DNA of 39,709 nt from Alphaproteobacteria bacterium (lineage in GTDB: Bacteria > Pseudomonadota > Alphaproteobacteria > Micavibrionales > Micavibrionaceae), in contig JAEUKN010000010.1 of the NCBI GenBank assembly GCA_016794305.1, forward strand, positions 1 to 39,709, written 5' to 3'. The position numbers and the translations under genes were made by a program. How positions within the stretch are numbered: the stretch's first letter is position 1; each line of letters starts with the position of its first letter. The notes below the pieces were generated by a model. It made no database searches. It worked only from the letters and a program-made list of their open reading frames with translations, and was not told the DNA's origin. Shown piece by piece: positions 1 through 9,062 of this stretch.

Positions 1-57
1 AAACAGCTCAAAGCCGCCCTCAATAAAGACTTCCGTACAAAATTGCTTACCTGTTAA
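1..57 (+). CDS. Possible 3' end of a truncated gene entering from the left
   Basis: Frame 1 of the plus strand is open from the window edge to a TAA at 55-57 and would encode an 18-residue basic C-terminus ending KLLTC. It would converge on the MATE gene, with the two stop codons overlapping. Only the tail is visible, so no function can be given. Another frame is also open here (to about 151), so this could be chance. Confidence 0.25.
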   Translation, partial: KQLKAALNKDFRTKLLTC

Positions 58-1415
58 CGATTTAGTATTTTGCCCTGACTATTCAAATGCCTCTTCGCCC
101 AGAAATGAAAAACCAGACCTGTTAAAATATTCACCAGCGCAATCGCGATAAAAGTTCCGCGCACCTGGTCGATGGAATAGCCGATAAAGGCCGCGGGAAT
201 CATCAAAAAGATGAGCTTAATCAGGTAAAACAGAGCGGATATTTTTGGCTCCCCAATCGCGTTAAACACTGACCCCCACCCATTGGTCAGGTTAGACAGA
301 GGATAGGAGATTGGCACCATCATAAAAAACAGAATGAGGTAGGATTGAAACTCTGCCGTCTCACCAAATAGAGCCGCCAGTGGTCGGGCAAAAAAGAACA
401 GACACACGGCCACGAAAATTGACCAGATTATTGAGAAAAATAGGGCATCACGGATAGTTTGATGCACCCGTGGAAATAATCGTGCGCCCCAATTTTGACC
501 GATGATCGGGGCCATGCCGATGGACAGGGCCATCATGATGACCAGGGTGAAGGCCTCAACCCGCGTGGCTGCGCCATAGGCGGCAACGGCGGCGAGACTG
601 GTTTTGGCCAGAATATGATTGATGGTGGCGTTGACGAACGAGGGCAGGGCGCTGGTGATTCCCGCCGGCAGGGCAATCACCAGCAGACGGCGGCAAGAAT
701 CGCCAAATTGATGGAGCGATAAAATGTGGGAGAGATCGAACAGCCCGCGGCGATACATCAACCACAGCCCCGCGACCATGGCAATGACATTTGAGGAAAT
801 GGTGGCAAGTGCTGCGCCGTGAAGTTCCATGCGCGGAAACCCCCACAGGCCGAATACCAAGATCGGGGCGACCGCCGCATTGACAAGCGCCGCCAAGGTC
901 ATGATCATGGCGGGGCGCACAGCATCGCCCATAGCCCGCAGGGCGGCGTTGCCCACCACGGGCATACTGACAAAAAACGTCCCGATGAAATAGGGAATCA
1001 TATAGGATTTGATAAGGGCGAGGGAGTGATCATCCGCCCCGCACGCGCGAAACAGCGGGTCAAGCAGCGGAATCCCGATGGCCGCGATGATCAAACTGAT
1101 GATCAGCACCAAAAACATGGCATGGGATGTAATTCGTTTGATAGATTCAAAATCCTGCGCCCCGGCGAGACGGGAAATTACCGAAGAGGTTGCAACGCTC
1201 ATACCTATAAAAAGCGAGAAAATGCCATAGGTAACGGGAAATGTAAAACTAAACGCCGCCAACGGAATTGTGCCCAGGCGTGAGATATAATACGCATCCA
1301 CCAATTGAAAACTGACAATGGCCAAAATGCCCCAAATCATGGGAACGGTCATGCGCATCAGATGGGATCGGATGTCGCCTTGTGTGAGGTCGGCTTTGGC
1401 ACGGTGTGTGGTCAT
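54..1415 (-). CDS. MATE family multidrug/toxin efflux transporter
   Basis: This is a 453-residue integral membrane protein of about the usual MATE length. It has about twelve hydrophobic segments arranged as two related halves (roughly residues 15-220 and 230-445). The family exports cationic drugs and metabolites across the inner membrane using Na+ or H+. N-terminal landmarks fit the family: a short polar start, then a first helix containing PMIWGILAI and a segment LVDAYYISRLG typical of TM1-TM2. The ATG at 1415 lies 3 bp after the TGA of the ankyrin gene, so translation is probably coupled; no good Shine-Dalgarno is visible. The substrate cannot be inferred. Confidence 0.9.
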   Translation of the reverse strand: MTTHRAKADLTQGDIRSHLMRMTVPMIWGILAIVSFQLVDAYYISRLGTIPLAAFSFTFPVTYGIFSLFIGMSVATSSVISRLAGAQDFESIKRITSHAMFLVLIISLIIAAIGIPLLDPLFRACGADDHSLALIKSYMIPYFIGTFFVSMPVVGNAALRAMGDAVRPAMIMTLAALVNAAVAPILVFGLWGFPRMELHGAALATISSNVIAMVAGLWLMYRRGLFDLSHILSLHQFGDSCRRLLVIALPAGITSALPSFVNATINHILAKTSLAAVAAYGAATRVEAFTLVIMMALSIGMAPIIGQNWGARLFPRVHQTIRDALFFSIIWSIFVAVCLFFFARPLAALFGETAEFQSYLILFFMMVPISYPLSNLTNGWGSVFNAIGEPKISALFYLIKLIFLMIPAAFIGYSIDQVRGTFIAIALVNILTGLVFHFWAKRHLNSQGKILNR

Positions 1416-1418
1416 AAC

Positions 1419-3125
1419 TCAACGCAAACCGCATGTAAATCTAATGGATAAGTTGGGCGTTGGTAAGTCTGTTAACTCTCGTGTGTATTCCCCTGTGTTT
1501 TTGACTTTTTCGGTCACTTTAACCACTTGCGGGGCGATATTTTTATTGCCATCCCAATCTTGTATACCAAATCGAACGATAGTGAAAATACCTTTCCTGT
1601 ACTCAATTACTATCGGTTTAGTAATGCCGAATTTTGATGGCTCTGGCTCAATCGCTAAGCACTCTCCTGCTTCTGGAAATTCAGTAAAATCAACGCCCAA
1701 AAATCGTACTTTCCAATTCAGAGATGGATCTGAGAAAAATTTCGTCAGTCTCTGTGCCTCATTGGTTGAAATAATGTTCATGTGCAGGAAAACGAATGAA
1801 TTAGGATTATCTAATCTAATGACGTTTGAATCTGTCAGTACAGCATACAAGGTTCCACTTCGCATGATTCTTCTTGGAGGGGGAAGCTTAGAAGACGGTA
1901 TAGGCTGCAATTCTTTTTCATGCGCGACAAAAAAGCGCAAACTCTTGGGAAGGAATGGCAACGCCTGATGGAGATCACCAGATACGTCGGTTTGCTCCTT
2001 CCCCTCTAATTCTTTATCATAGACTGTGCCTTGAGGCATGGATTTTCCAACATACTCTGCTGCACCAGCCTTAACGAGCCGAGCAACAATATCGGCCCTA
2101 TTTGTTTCTGCGGCCAATAATTTTGCTGTGCGTCCTTCTGTGTCGATCAAAGTTACATCGGCCTTCGCGGTAATAAGTGCATCAACATTTTCTAACTTCC
2201 CTGTAGATGCGGCTAGCATTAGCGGCGTATTGCCGGCATCATCTTGTGCATTAATCTTGGCTCCACGGGCTAAAAGCAGGGCAATGGCAGAAGGCTCTGC
2301 GTATATGGCTGCTTGATGAAGCAATGTCATATTTGTATCGTTTTTAAGCCTACTATTAGCGGCAAGCCCGGCATTCAAGAATTGTTCCAGAATTTCTGTG
2401 GATGATTGCACGATCATTTCCGCCCATGTTATGCTTCGGTGTTCTTCATAGGCCATGCCGTGCGCCGTCCACCTTGCGCCGGATTTCAGGAGTAAAGCAA
2501 CAATTTTAGAATTTTTTTCAAAAACAGCTTGGCACAAGGCTGTGCAGCCTTGGCGTTTCTCTTCATCAACGCCAATGCCGATCTTCAACAAATTTTGAAT
2601 CATTTCAGGCCTGTTGTTTTTTACTGCCTCAATCATCGGGGCGTCATGTCCAAATGTTGCACCGACTTGCTTGAGGGCAATAAACAAACGCATCTGCCCC
2701 GTCTCAAGAGCCACAGTTAGAGGGGAATCAACCACCTTTTCAGGATTTGGATTCGCTCCAGCTTCTAGTAAAAGATTTAGTACTGCCAAACGCCGTAATT
2801 CGTCTGCTTCGGTGTTGGGCTGCATGCCTCCATATCGCAAAATGGTGAGAATTGGAGTTTGCTTATTGACATCAGCACCATGAGCTAAAAGTACTTTAAC
2901 GACTTCAATTTTCCCCAAGGAGATTGCATAAGTAAGTGGCGTATCCTCTCCAACTACACGATTGATATCCTCGCCGTTTTTAATAACCTCATTAATCTTT
3001 GCGATATCACCCTTATATACGGCATCAAACAAAGGAAAATCGGTCATACGATAGGTGGTGCCCGCAACAGCGTGGGGCGATAACAAGAAAAGCCAACATA
3101 TCAATAAGCGAATAATCATATCCAT
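1419..3125 (-). CDS. Secreted ankyrin-repeat protein
   Basis: This 568-residue protein starts with a hydrophobic signal peptide (about residues 3-21, ending AVAG), so the product should leave the cytoplasm. Residues about 30-365 are ankyrin repeats: recognisable units include DTPLTYAISLGKIEVVKVLL near 61-80 and a late NTPLMLAASTGK unit. Ankyrin repeats are protein-binding scaffolds. The C-terminal 200 residues (about 365-568) match nothing I recognise and have no obvious membrane segment. The gene is visibly more A+T-rich than the flanking transporters, which may point to acquisition. It has its own good promoter at 3198-3226 and is followed after 3 bp by the MATE gene, so the two are probably co-transcribed. 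A target or enzymatic role cannot be read from the sequence. Confidence 0.8.
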   Translation of the reverse strand: MDMIIRLLICWLFLLSPHAVAGTTYRMTDFPLFDAVYKGDIAKINEVIKNGEDINRVVGEDTPLTYAISLGKIEVVKVLLAHGADVNKQTPILTILRYGGMQPNTEADELRRLAVLNLLLEAGANPNPEKVVDSPLTVALETGQMRLFIALKQVGATFGHDAPMIEAVKNNRPEMIQNLLKIGIGVDEEKRQGCTALCQAVFEKNSKIVALLLKSGARWTAHGMAYEEHRSITWAEMIVQSSTEILEQFLNAGLAANSRLKNDTNMTLLHQAAIYAEPSAIALLLARGAKINAQDDAGNTPLMLAASTGKLENVDALITAKADVTLIDTEGRTAKLLAAETNRADIVARLVKAGAAEYVGKSMPQGTVYDKELEGKEQTDVSGDLHQALPFLPKSLRFFVAHEKELQPIPSSKLPPPRRIMRSGTLYAVLTDSNVIRLDNPNSFVFLHMNIISTNEAQRLTKFFSDPSLNWKVRFLGVDFTEFPEAGECLAIEPEPSKFGITKPIVIEYRKGIFTIVRFGIQDWDGNKNIAPQVVKVTEKVKNTGEYTRELTDLPTPNLSIRFTCGLR

Positions 3126-3197
3126 CTTTATCTTAGAAGTTTAGCAAAACGACACCACCAGCTAGGCCCGAATCGCCATACCGATAAGCAAGCCAAC

Positions 3198-3226
3198 ATT
3201 CTAGGTCTCGTGCCTGTAGCGGTCAA
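3198..3226 (-). promoter_or_regulatory. Predicted sigma-70-type promoter for the ankyrin-MATE operon
   Basis: On the minus strand TTGACC (3226-3221) is separated by exactly 17 bp from TAGAAT (3203-3198). Each hexamer matches the consensus at five of six positions. Transcription would start near 3191, giving a leader of about 65 nt before the ATG at 3125. Confidence 0.6.
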
Positions 3227-3259
3227 TCCATATTATTGAGTCTTGATCAACCTTTTTAA

Positions 3260-3278
3260 TTATACCAAATTGGTATAA
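3260..3278. promoter_or_regulatory. Perfect 19-bp palindrome, candidate operator
   Basis: TTATACCAAATTGGTATAA has 9-bp arms around one central A. It sits 2 bp beyond the stop codon of the RND gene and about 35 bp upstream of the -35 of the ankyrin promoter. On the minus strand it is followed by an A-rich rather than T-rich stretch, so it is a poor intrinsic terminator. A dimeric regulator site is more likely, but no regulator gene lies nearby. Confidence 0.45.
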
Positions 3279-3280
3279 CC

Positions 3281-6200
3281 CTAAATTCTTGAGCCTTCAT
3301 TGCCCTCTTGTTCCAGCGCCGCGAGTTCAGCTTCCAATTTACGTCCGGTATATTCCGGCGATTTGGTGTGCTTGGCAAACATGGAATAAAAAGCAGGTAC
3401 CACAAAGAGAGTGAAGATGGTAGAAAAAATAATTCCGCTGAAAATCACTACGCCGATCGGGAAGCGGCTTTCGGCCCCCGCACCGCTCGCAAAAATAAGG
3501 GGGAGCGCACCGGCGGCGGCAGAGACAGAGGTCATCACAATAGGGCGCAGGCGAGTGGCCGAGGCTTTTTTGAGGGCTTCGTAGAATTCATAACCTTCAT
3601 CGCGCAACTGGTTGGCAAATTCCACAATCAAGATTCCGTTCTTGGCCGCAAGCCCCACCAGCATAATCAACCCGATTTGGGTATAGATGTTGAGCGTCGC
3701 ACCGGAGAGGAACAGCCCCCACAGCGCGCCGATCACGGCCAGCGGTACCGCCATCATAATCACAAACGGGTGAATCCAGTTTTCAAACTGTGCCGCGAGG
3801 AACAAATAAACCGCCACCAACGCAAACAGGAAGACAATATAAATCGCCACGCCGCTTTCTTTAAATTCCCGCGATTCGCCCTTATAATCAAATCGCGCAT
3901 CATCGGGCAGAGTTTGTTTGGCGGTTGTTTCGATAAAGGAAAGCGCCTGTCCCAACGTATAACCGGGGGCCAGATTGGCCGAGATTGTAATCGCCCGCAT
4001 GCGGTTATAACGATTCAGTTCACCCGAGTTGGCGGTTTCACGGAAGGTGATGAGGTTTGACAGCGGAATGAGATCATTGGTACGGGTGGAGCGCACATAA
4101 ACGTTGGTAAGGTCAAGCGGCTTCACACGGTCCTGATCGGTTCCTTGAAGAATCACATCATATTGTTCGCCGTCCTCAATATAGTTGGTAACCTGTAGCG
4201 AACCCATGAAAATTTGCAAACTGGTGCCAATGTCATTCACACTCACGCCCAGATCGGCGGCGCGGTCGCGGTTGATATCCACGCGCAATTGCGGCTTGGT
4301 TTCTTTATAATCCCAATCGACGTTGCGCAAATTCGAGTTTTTCGCCAATTCCGGCAATAGTAAGTCGCGCCATTTTGCGAGTTCCGCATAGTCCGTTCCC
4401 AAAATCACGAATTGTACGGGGGTCGAGAATCCGCCCTGACCCAGTGATCCCGGTTCAATCGGGAAAGCCATCAGTCCGGGTACGCCCATAAATTTTTGGA
4501 ATAGTCCGGGGGTTCCCTTCATCATATCACCCCAGATGATTTTATTAACAGAACGGTCACGTTCGCTCCATTCCCTCAACAATACGAAGGAAAAGGCGGA
4601 ATTCACGACACCCGTGGATGAAAAACTGCCGGGAATAATGGTGACAACCCCGTGAGCTTCATCCGTACCCTGATTATTATTCAGTGGACCTTTCGGAAGT
4701 AAGCCTTGCAATTCATGCTCAATCGGGACAACTTGACGCTTCATATATTCCAAAGAAGATCCTTCAGGGGCCTTCATAAATGCCAAGAAATACCCGCGGT
4801 CTTCCTTGGGCGCATATTCGGATGCAATATATTTCACAAAGAAAATACCAAGTAAGATCATAAACGCCATGAAGATAATCACCAAAAGCGGCCGCGCAAA
4901 AAGATAATCCAGCGCACGCAGATATTTATCATTGGCACGATCAAGCGAGCGATTCACCCACGCGGTAACAAAATTAACCGAATGTGTGTGATCCGCATCA
5001 GGATCAGAGGATTGTTTTTTGCCGCGTTTCAGGATTTGCGAACACAGCATGGGCGAGAGTGAAAGGGCGGTAAAGGCCGAGAATAAAATCGCACCGATAA
5101 TGGCCCAGGCAAATTCGGTAAATAATCGCCCCGAATTTCCGGGCATGAGCGAGACAGGCAAAAACACAGCCACCAGCACCAGCGTGGTGGCAATTACCGC
5201 AAAGGCCACCTGTTGCGTGCCGATCAAGGCCGAAGCCAAAGGCGGCGCGCCATTTTCAATACGTTTATAAACATTTTCCAGCACCACAATGGCATCATCC
5301 ACCACCAATCCGATGGCCAGAACAAGTGCCAAAAGTGTCAGCAAATTAATGGAATATCCCATCGCCCAAAGCACAGTGAATGAGCCGATCAGAGAGACGG
5401 GAATGGCCACGGCCGGGATAAGAGTAGCCCGCAAATCACCCAAAAATAGCCAGATCACAAAGACCACGAGGGCCAGCGTGATAAAGATGGTAAAATAAAC
5501 CTCATGCACCGCCCCTTCGATAAAGACCCCGGAGTCAAAGGCCGTTTCCATCACAATATCATGTGGCAAAGTTGGCTTGATTTTCTCCATTTCGGCCTTT
5601 ACGCCGCGGATGACATCGAGCGTATTGGCATTGGATTGTTTGACGATCCCCAGACCAATTGACGCGGTTCCGTTATAATGGAGTTCAGTACGTTCATTTT
5701 CCGCGCCGCGTTCAACCTTCGCCACATCTTTCAACCGCACCAAATACCCATCCGCCCCGCGCGATAACACCAAATTGCCAAAATCTTTTTGGGTGTTATA
5801 AACACGGTCCACCCGCACCGAAAATTCACGATCCAGCGATTCGATCCGCCCGCCGGGAAGTTCGATGTTTTCACTTAGCAACGCACGCTGGACATCAATC
5901 ACTGTCAGGTTTCGCGCGGCTAAGGCTTGTTTATCCAACCATACGCGCATGGCATAACGACGTTCCCCGCCAATTTGAACGCGGGAAACCCCATCCACAA
6001 CCGAGAGTCGATCCTTCACATAGCGATTGGCAAAATCGGTGAGGGCCGGGCCGTCGCGTTCATTACTGCGAAAGGCGATCCAAAATAGTGCCTGAGTATT
6101 CGCATCGACCTTAGAAATTTGCGGCGGGTCCACCTCGTCGGGGAGCTGGCTTTGCACGCGCTGCACGCGGTCACGGACATCATTGGCCGATTCTTCGATA

Positions 6201-6499
6201 TCTTTATCCAATTTAAATTCAACCGAAATGCTGGAAAATCCATCGGATGATTTGGAATCAATTGATTTTACCCCCGATATCCCCGCGATACTATCTTCCA
6301 AAATTTTAGTGACACGTGTTTCAATGATCTCCGCACTCGCGCCGGTATAGGTGGTTTCCACCGAAACAATCGGCGGATCAATATTGGGGTATTCGCGCAG
6401 TTCCAGCCGTGTAAAGGCCACAATCCCAATGATGATCACCAGCAGATTCATCACCGCCGCAAAAATAGGCCGTTTGATTGAAATATCGGATAGGATCAT
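3281..6499 (-). CDS. RND (HAE1-type) multidrug efflux pump, inner membrane subunit
   Basis: This is a 1072-residue AcrB/MexB-like protein of standard length. TM1 is at about residues 9-29. A large periplasmic domain follows, then TM2-7, a second periplasmic loop and TM8-12. The proton-relay residues are visible: the paired aspartates in VVDDAIVVLENV (TM4) and the lysine in GLAAKNGILIVEF (TM10). The complex would export hydrophobic or amphiphilic compounds across both membranes together with the membrane fusion protein encoded upstream. The ATG overlaps the TGA of that gene as ATGA, so translation is coupled. No outer-membrane channel gene is present in the window, so a shared TolC encoded elsewhere is implied. 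Confidence 0.95.
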   Translation of the reverse strand: MILSDISIKRPIFAAVMNLLVIIIGIVAFTRLELREYPNIDPPIVSVETTYTGASAEIIETRVTKILEDSIAGISGVKSIDSKSSDGFSSISVEFKLDKDIEESANDVRDRVQRVQSQLPDEVDPPQISKVDANTQALFWIAFRSNERDGPALTDFANRYVKDRLSVVDGVSRVQIGGERRYAMRVWLDKQALAARNLTVIDVQRALLSENIELPGGRIESLDREFSVRVDRVYNTQKDFGNLVLSRGADGYLVRLKDVAKVERGAENERTELHYNGTASIGLGIVKQSNANTLDVIRGVKAEMEKIKPTLPHDIVMETAFDSGVFIEGAVHEVYFTIFITLALVVFVIWLFLGDLRATLIPAVAIPVSLIGSFTVLWAMGYSINLLTLLALVLAIGLVVDDAIVVLENVYKRIENGAPPLASALIGTQQVAFAVIATTLVLVAVFLPVSLMPGNSGRLFTEFAWAIIGAILFSAFTALSLSPMLCSQILKRGKKQSSDPDADHTHSVNFVTAWVNRSLDRANDKYLRALDYLFARPLLVIIFMAFMILLGIFFVKYIASEYAPKEDRGYFLAFMKAPEGSSLEYMKRQVVPIEHELQGLLPKGPLNNNQGTDEAHGVVTIIPGSFSSTGVVNSAFSFVLLREWSERDRSVNKIIWGDMMKGTPGLFQKFMGVPGLMAFPIEPGSLGQGGFSTPVQFVILGTDYAELAKWRDLLLPELAKNSNLRNVDWDYKETKPQLRVDINRDRAADLGVSVNDIGTSLQIFMGSLQVTNYIEDGEQYDVILQGTDQDRVKPLDLTNVYVRSTRTNDLIPLSNLITFRETANSGELNRYNRMRAITISANLAPGYTLGQALSFIETTAKQTLPDDARFDYKGESREFKESGVAIYIVFLFALVAVYLFLAAQFENWIHPFVIMMAVPLAVIGALWGLFLSGATLNIYTQIGLIMLVGLAAKNGILIVEFANQLRDEGYEFYEALKKASATRLRPIVMTSVSAAAGALPLIFASGAGAESRFPIGVVIFSGIIFSTIFTLFVVPAFYSMFAKHTKSPEYTGRKLEAELAALEQEGNEGSRI

Positions 6500-7872
6500 T
6501 CTTGATGCTCTTGTTTTTCGGGAGATTGCGTGGTGTTTTCAGGCATGCTTGGCTCAGTGCTACTAGGCTGGGCAGCAGGAGGTGTAGCCGATTGCGGCGC
6601 GTTATTGGATTGACTGGCGGCATCAGACAATCCCGTGGGTTCCACCGCGTTAGGAGATATCGCGGATTTCAGGGCCTCTTGCTTTCGTGGAGTGGAATAT
6701 TTCAGGCTTTGCGCGCTTAACTCATCTATCGTTTTTTCGCCCGTGATATTAACTTCGGCCCCCGGTCCGGTTTTCATTTGCCCCTCCGCAATCACTTGAT
6801 CACCTTGCTCAAGGCCGCTCTTAACCTCAATATAGCCCGGCATACGCAAACCAACCTCAATAGGCTTAAGGGCCACTTTGTGATCGGCCCCCACCACCAA
6901 TACGTTGTGCGCGTCACCGGTTGATCCTACTGCTTCTTCAGGAATTGCAAGAGCTTCATAAGTGCGTTTGACCAACTGAACCGTCATCAAAAGCCCCGGG
7001 CGCAAGCGATGATCGGGGTTTTCAATCAGGGAACGCACCATAACGGATCGTGTATCCGGATCAACCCGCGGATCAATGGCATAGATTTGTCCCGTAAATT
7101 CTTCGTCAGGAAATGCAACGCTTTCGGCCTTAACCTGCATGCCGATTTTCAACATTGCCAGATAGGTTTCAGGCACCGCAAAGTCCAGCTTGATTTTGCT
7201 GATATCATCAAGTGTGGTGATAAGGGTTCCCGGCGTCACCAAATCCCCCACGCTGACGTGCCGCAGGCCGATCACGCCGTCAAAGGGGGCAACGATATGA
7301 TGATTGTTCAATTGGGCCTGGGCGACATCCATTTGCGCCTGATACGTGTCACGATCTGCGGCTGAGCCCAATTTTTTGCTCAATAATTCATTATAGCGAT
7401 GATAGGATTTTGCGGCTTCCTGAAGTTGGGCATTTTGCTCATCATCATTTAAATCCGCGATCGGGTCATCTTTTTTTATTAATTGCCCTTCCTCAACGTG
7501 AATGGCTTTCACTGTTTCTGTCACGGTCGCCGTAATATTTGCCGATTCGTTGGATTCTGCGGTGCCTATTGCCTCGATTTCTTCAGAAAATTGTCGTGGC
7601 TCAGCCTTAACAACAATCACATTGGCCGGAGCATGCGGTGGTTGGAAATCCCCATATTTGATTTTCATGGACAGCATAAATCCGGTTCCGCCCAGTAATG
7701 CCAAAACCACAAGCGCAATTAATCCCCGAATGACAAATTTTTTTGCGCGTGAGGGTTTTGCGGGAACTTTCGCAGCTCCGTAATGGTTGGGGCCGGTAGA
7801 ATAGGGTGATGAATCGGCTGAATCTTCTGATATGTTCGAAAACGGATAGTCCGGTTCAGTCGGGGATGGCAT
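6496..7872 (-). CDS. RND efflux membrane fusion (periplasmic adaptor) protein
   Basis: This is a 458-residue HlyD/AcrA-family adaptor that would bridge the RND pump and an outer-membrane channel. It has a cytoplasmic N-terminus rich in Ser/Pro and one signal-anchor helix (about residues 47-69). A split biotinyl-lipoyl domain follows, with the halves near VEEGQLIKKDDPIADL and VAPFDGVIGLRHVSVGD. They are separated by a short alpha hairpin of about 50 residues, then come beta-barrel and membrane-proximal domains. The last 60 or so residues are low-complexity, rich in Ser, Pro, Gln and Glu, which is longer than usual for the family. The ATG at 7872 has an AAGGA about 8 nt upstream. It is the first gene of the operon, overlapping the pump gene by 4 bp. 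Confidence 0.93.
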   Translation of the reverse strand: MPSPTEPDYPFSNISEDSADSSPYSTGPNHYGAAKVPAKPSRAKKFVIRGLIALVVLALLGGTGFMLSMKIKYGDFQPPHAPANVIVVKAEPRQFSEEIEAIGTAESNESANITATVTETVKAIHVEEGQLIKKDDPIADLNDDEQNAQLQEAAKSYHRYNELLSKKLGSAADRDTYQAQMDVAQAQLNNHHIVAPFDGVIGLRHVSVGDLVTPGTLITTLDDISKIKLDFAVPETYLAMLKIGMQVKAESVAFPDEEFTGQIYAIDPRVDPDTRSVMVRSLIENPDHRLRPGLLMTVQLVKRTYEALAIPEEAVGSTGDAHNVLVVGADHKVALKPIEVGLRMPGYIEVKSGLEQGDQVIAEGQMKTGPGAEVNITGEKTIDELSAQSLKYSTPRKQEALKSAISPNAVEPTGLSDAASQSNNAPQSATPPAAQPSSTEPSMPENTTQSPEKQEHQE

Positions 7873-7939
7873 GACTTTATCCTTATAATATGATTTTAAA
7901 AGCGAATTTTGTCGCAGTTATTTTTATTTTATCAGATCT

Positions 7940-7968
7940 TTTAATCAGGGTATGTTGTACTCTGTCAA
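7940..7968 (-). promoter_or_regulatory. Candidate promoter for the RND efflux operon
   Basis: A consensus TTGACA lies on the minus strand at 7968-7963. With 17-bp spacing the -10 would be ATTAAA (7945-7940), a poor match, so only the -35 is convincing. The leader would be about 60 nt. Confidence 0.35.
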
Positions 7969-8004
7969 GCCTGAAACCTTATGTTTCAGCATAAACTCCC
8001 CAAT

Positions 8005-8161
8005 TTCATGAGAACCTGTTCATGATCTCTACTCCGGCGTTGGCTTTTCACGGTATTTCTGCGCTTCCGCTTCTCACGTACATCTATGTACGATCCGATG
8101 CGGTTCTCGAAAAACCGCAAAAATCCTTAGCCGCAGCGAGATCATGAACAGGTTCTGAGAA
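8005..8161. repeat. Repeat A: ~150-bp interspersed imperfect palindrome, complete copy
   Basis: The outer arms AGAACCTGTTCATGATCTC (8011-8029) and its exact reverse complement (8138-8156) form a perfect 19-bp inverted repeat. The centre is a second perfect palindrome, CGTACAT-CT-ATGTACG (8077-8092). The sequence between pairs only partially. A second copy of the left half is at 39635-39709, differing by a few substitutions and one indel. The element lies between the rsmE stop and the efflux operon start, in a 364-bp gene-free stretch (7873-8236) that otherwise holds only the candidate promoter and a short AAATATTTATG direct repeat next to rsmE. No coding capacity is evident, so it looks like a REP/MITE-like non-autonomous element or a large transcribed hairpin. 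Confidence 0.8.
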
Positions 8162-8236
8162 ATCAGCAAGAGTGGATTTAGTTTGCCCTGAAGTAAAGGC
8201 AAGGCCCCGCGCAAAATATTTATGCCCGCGAAATAT

Positions 8237-9034
8237 TTATGTCAGCATGGGCGCGGTGAAGATATTGACCGCCGCCAGACAGGTTAGGCAGGCTGTCTCG
8301 ACCCGCAATATTCTGGGGCCTAAAGTAACGGGAATAATTAAAGGATTATTCAGGAGGATCTCCCGCTCTTCCTCGCTCCAACCGCCTTCGGGGCCCACCA
8401 TAAAGCCGATGTTAGGGTGCGTTTGAAAGTCACGGGCGGATAAGGCTTGGTTTAAATCATGTGTAACTCCCTCGCCGCGTTCAATCGCCGCCATCATGGG
8501 ACAGTGGAGGGAACTGAGGATGGTGTTGAGGCTTAAGAGCGGGTGCAGGGTGGGGATATCCATACGTTCGCATTGCTCGCTGGCTTCGATCATTTGCGAT
8601 GTTATTCGCGCGCAGTTGACATCACGAATATTTCCGCGTTGGGTAAGGATTGGGTGCAGGTCCGTGGCCCCCAGTTCAACCGCTTTTTCTATTAAAAAAT
8701 CCATCCGATCTTTTTTGATCAGGGGAAAAAACAAATGGATATGGTTCTTTATGGCTGTGGGTTGACGGAGGATTTCGCCAATCTTCACAATGCAGTTTTT
8801 TTTGGACGATGAGTCCAAAGTCGCAAGAAATTCACCGTTTTTAGCATTAAAAACCCTCAAACCATCTCCCGTTTCCATGCGCAAAACATTTTTTAAATAG
8901 TGCGCCGAAGGCGGGGGAAGTTCGATGATAATATCCGCACTTAACTTACTGTTCAAATAGAGACGCGGAAGTTTTGATAGGTTTTGCTTTTGCAAACCGT
9001 TTTGATGGTCATCATGATCGTTTTTATACGGCAT
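8237..9034 (-). CDS. rsmE: 16S rRNA (uracil1498-N3)-methyltransferase RsmE
   Basis: This 265-residue member of the SPOUT (trefoil-knot) RNA methyltransferases would methylate N3 of U1498 in 16S rRNA using S-adenosylmethionine. It has an N-terminal PUA-like domain, beginning at PRLYLNSKL with HYLKNVLRM near residue 47. The C-terminal knot carries the SAM-binding signature GFMVGPEGGW and LGPRILRVETA. The ATG at 9034 gives about 20 polar residues before the usual family start PRLYL. No better ATG exists, although an internal alternative start codon is possible. It is last in the infA-addB-addA-rsmE run, 28 bp after addA. Confidence 0.95.
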   Translation of the reverse strand: MPYKNDHDDHQNGLQKQNLSKLPRLYLNSKLSADIIIELPPPSAHYLKNVLRMETGDGLRVFNAKNGEFLATLDSSSKKNCIVKIGEILRQPTAIKNHIHLFFPLIKKDRMDFLIEKAVELGATDLHPILTQRGNIRDVNCARITSQMIEASEQCERMDIPTLHPLLSLNTILSSLHCPMMAAIERGEGVTHDLNQALSARDFQTHPNIGFMVGPEGGWSEEEREILLNNPLIIPVTLGPRILRVETACLTCLAAVNIFTAPMLT

Positions 9035-9062
9035 TTTTGTGTCCCTGATTTTTACCTCTATC

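Noticed and set aside
819..1283. 154-codon plus-strand ORF inside the MATE gene
   Set aside because: It is antisense to a clear membrane protein. Its composition is rich in His, Asp, Gly and Arg with no domain, as expected of a shadow frame.
3260..3278. Terminator for the RND operon
   Set aside because: The hairpin is A+T-rich and is not followed by a T-run on the minus strand.
3308..4060. 250-codon plus-strand ORF opposite the RND pump
   Set aside because: It lies wholly antisense to conserved TM8-12 codons and has no recognisable motif or ribosome binding site.
8214..8241. AAATATTTATG direct repeat next to the rsmE stop, as an att site or CRISPR-like unit
   Set aside because: Only two copies with a 6-bp gap and no associated integrase or array. 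Most likely chance or slippage.
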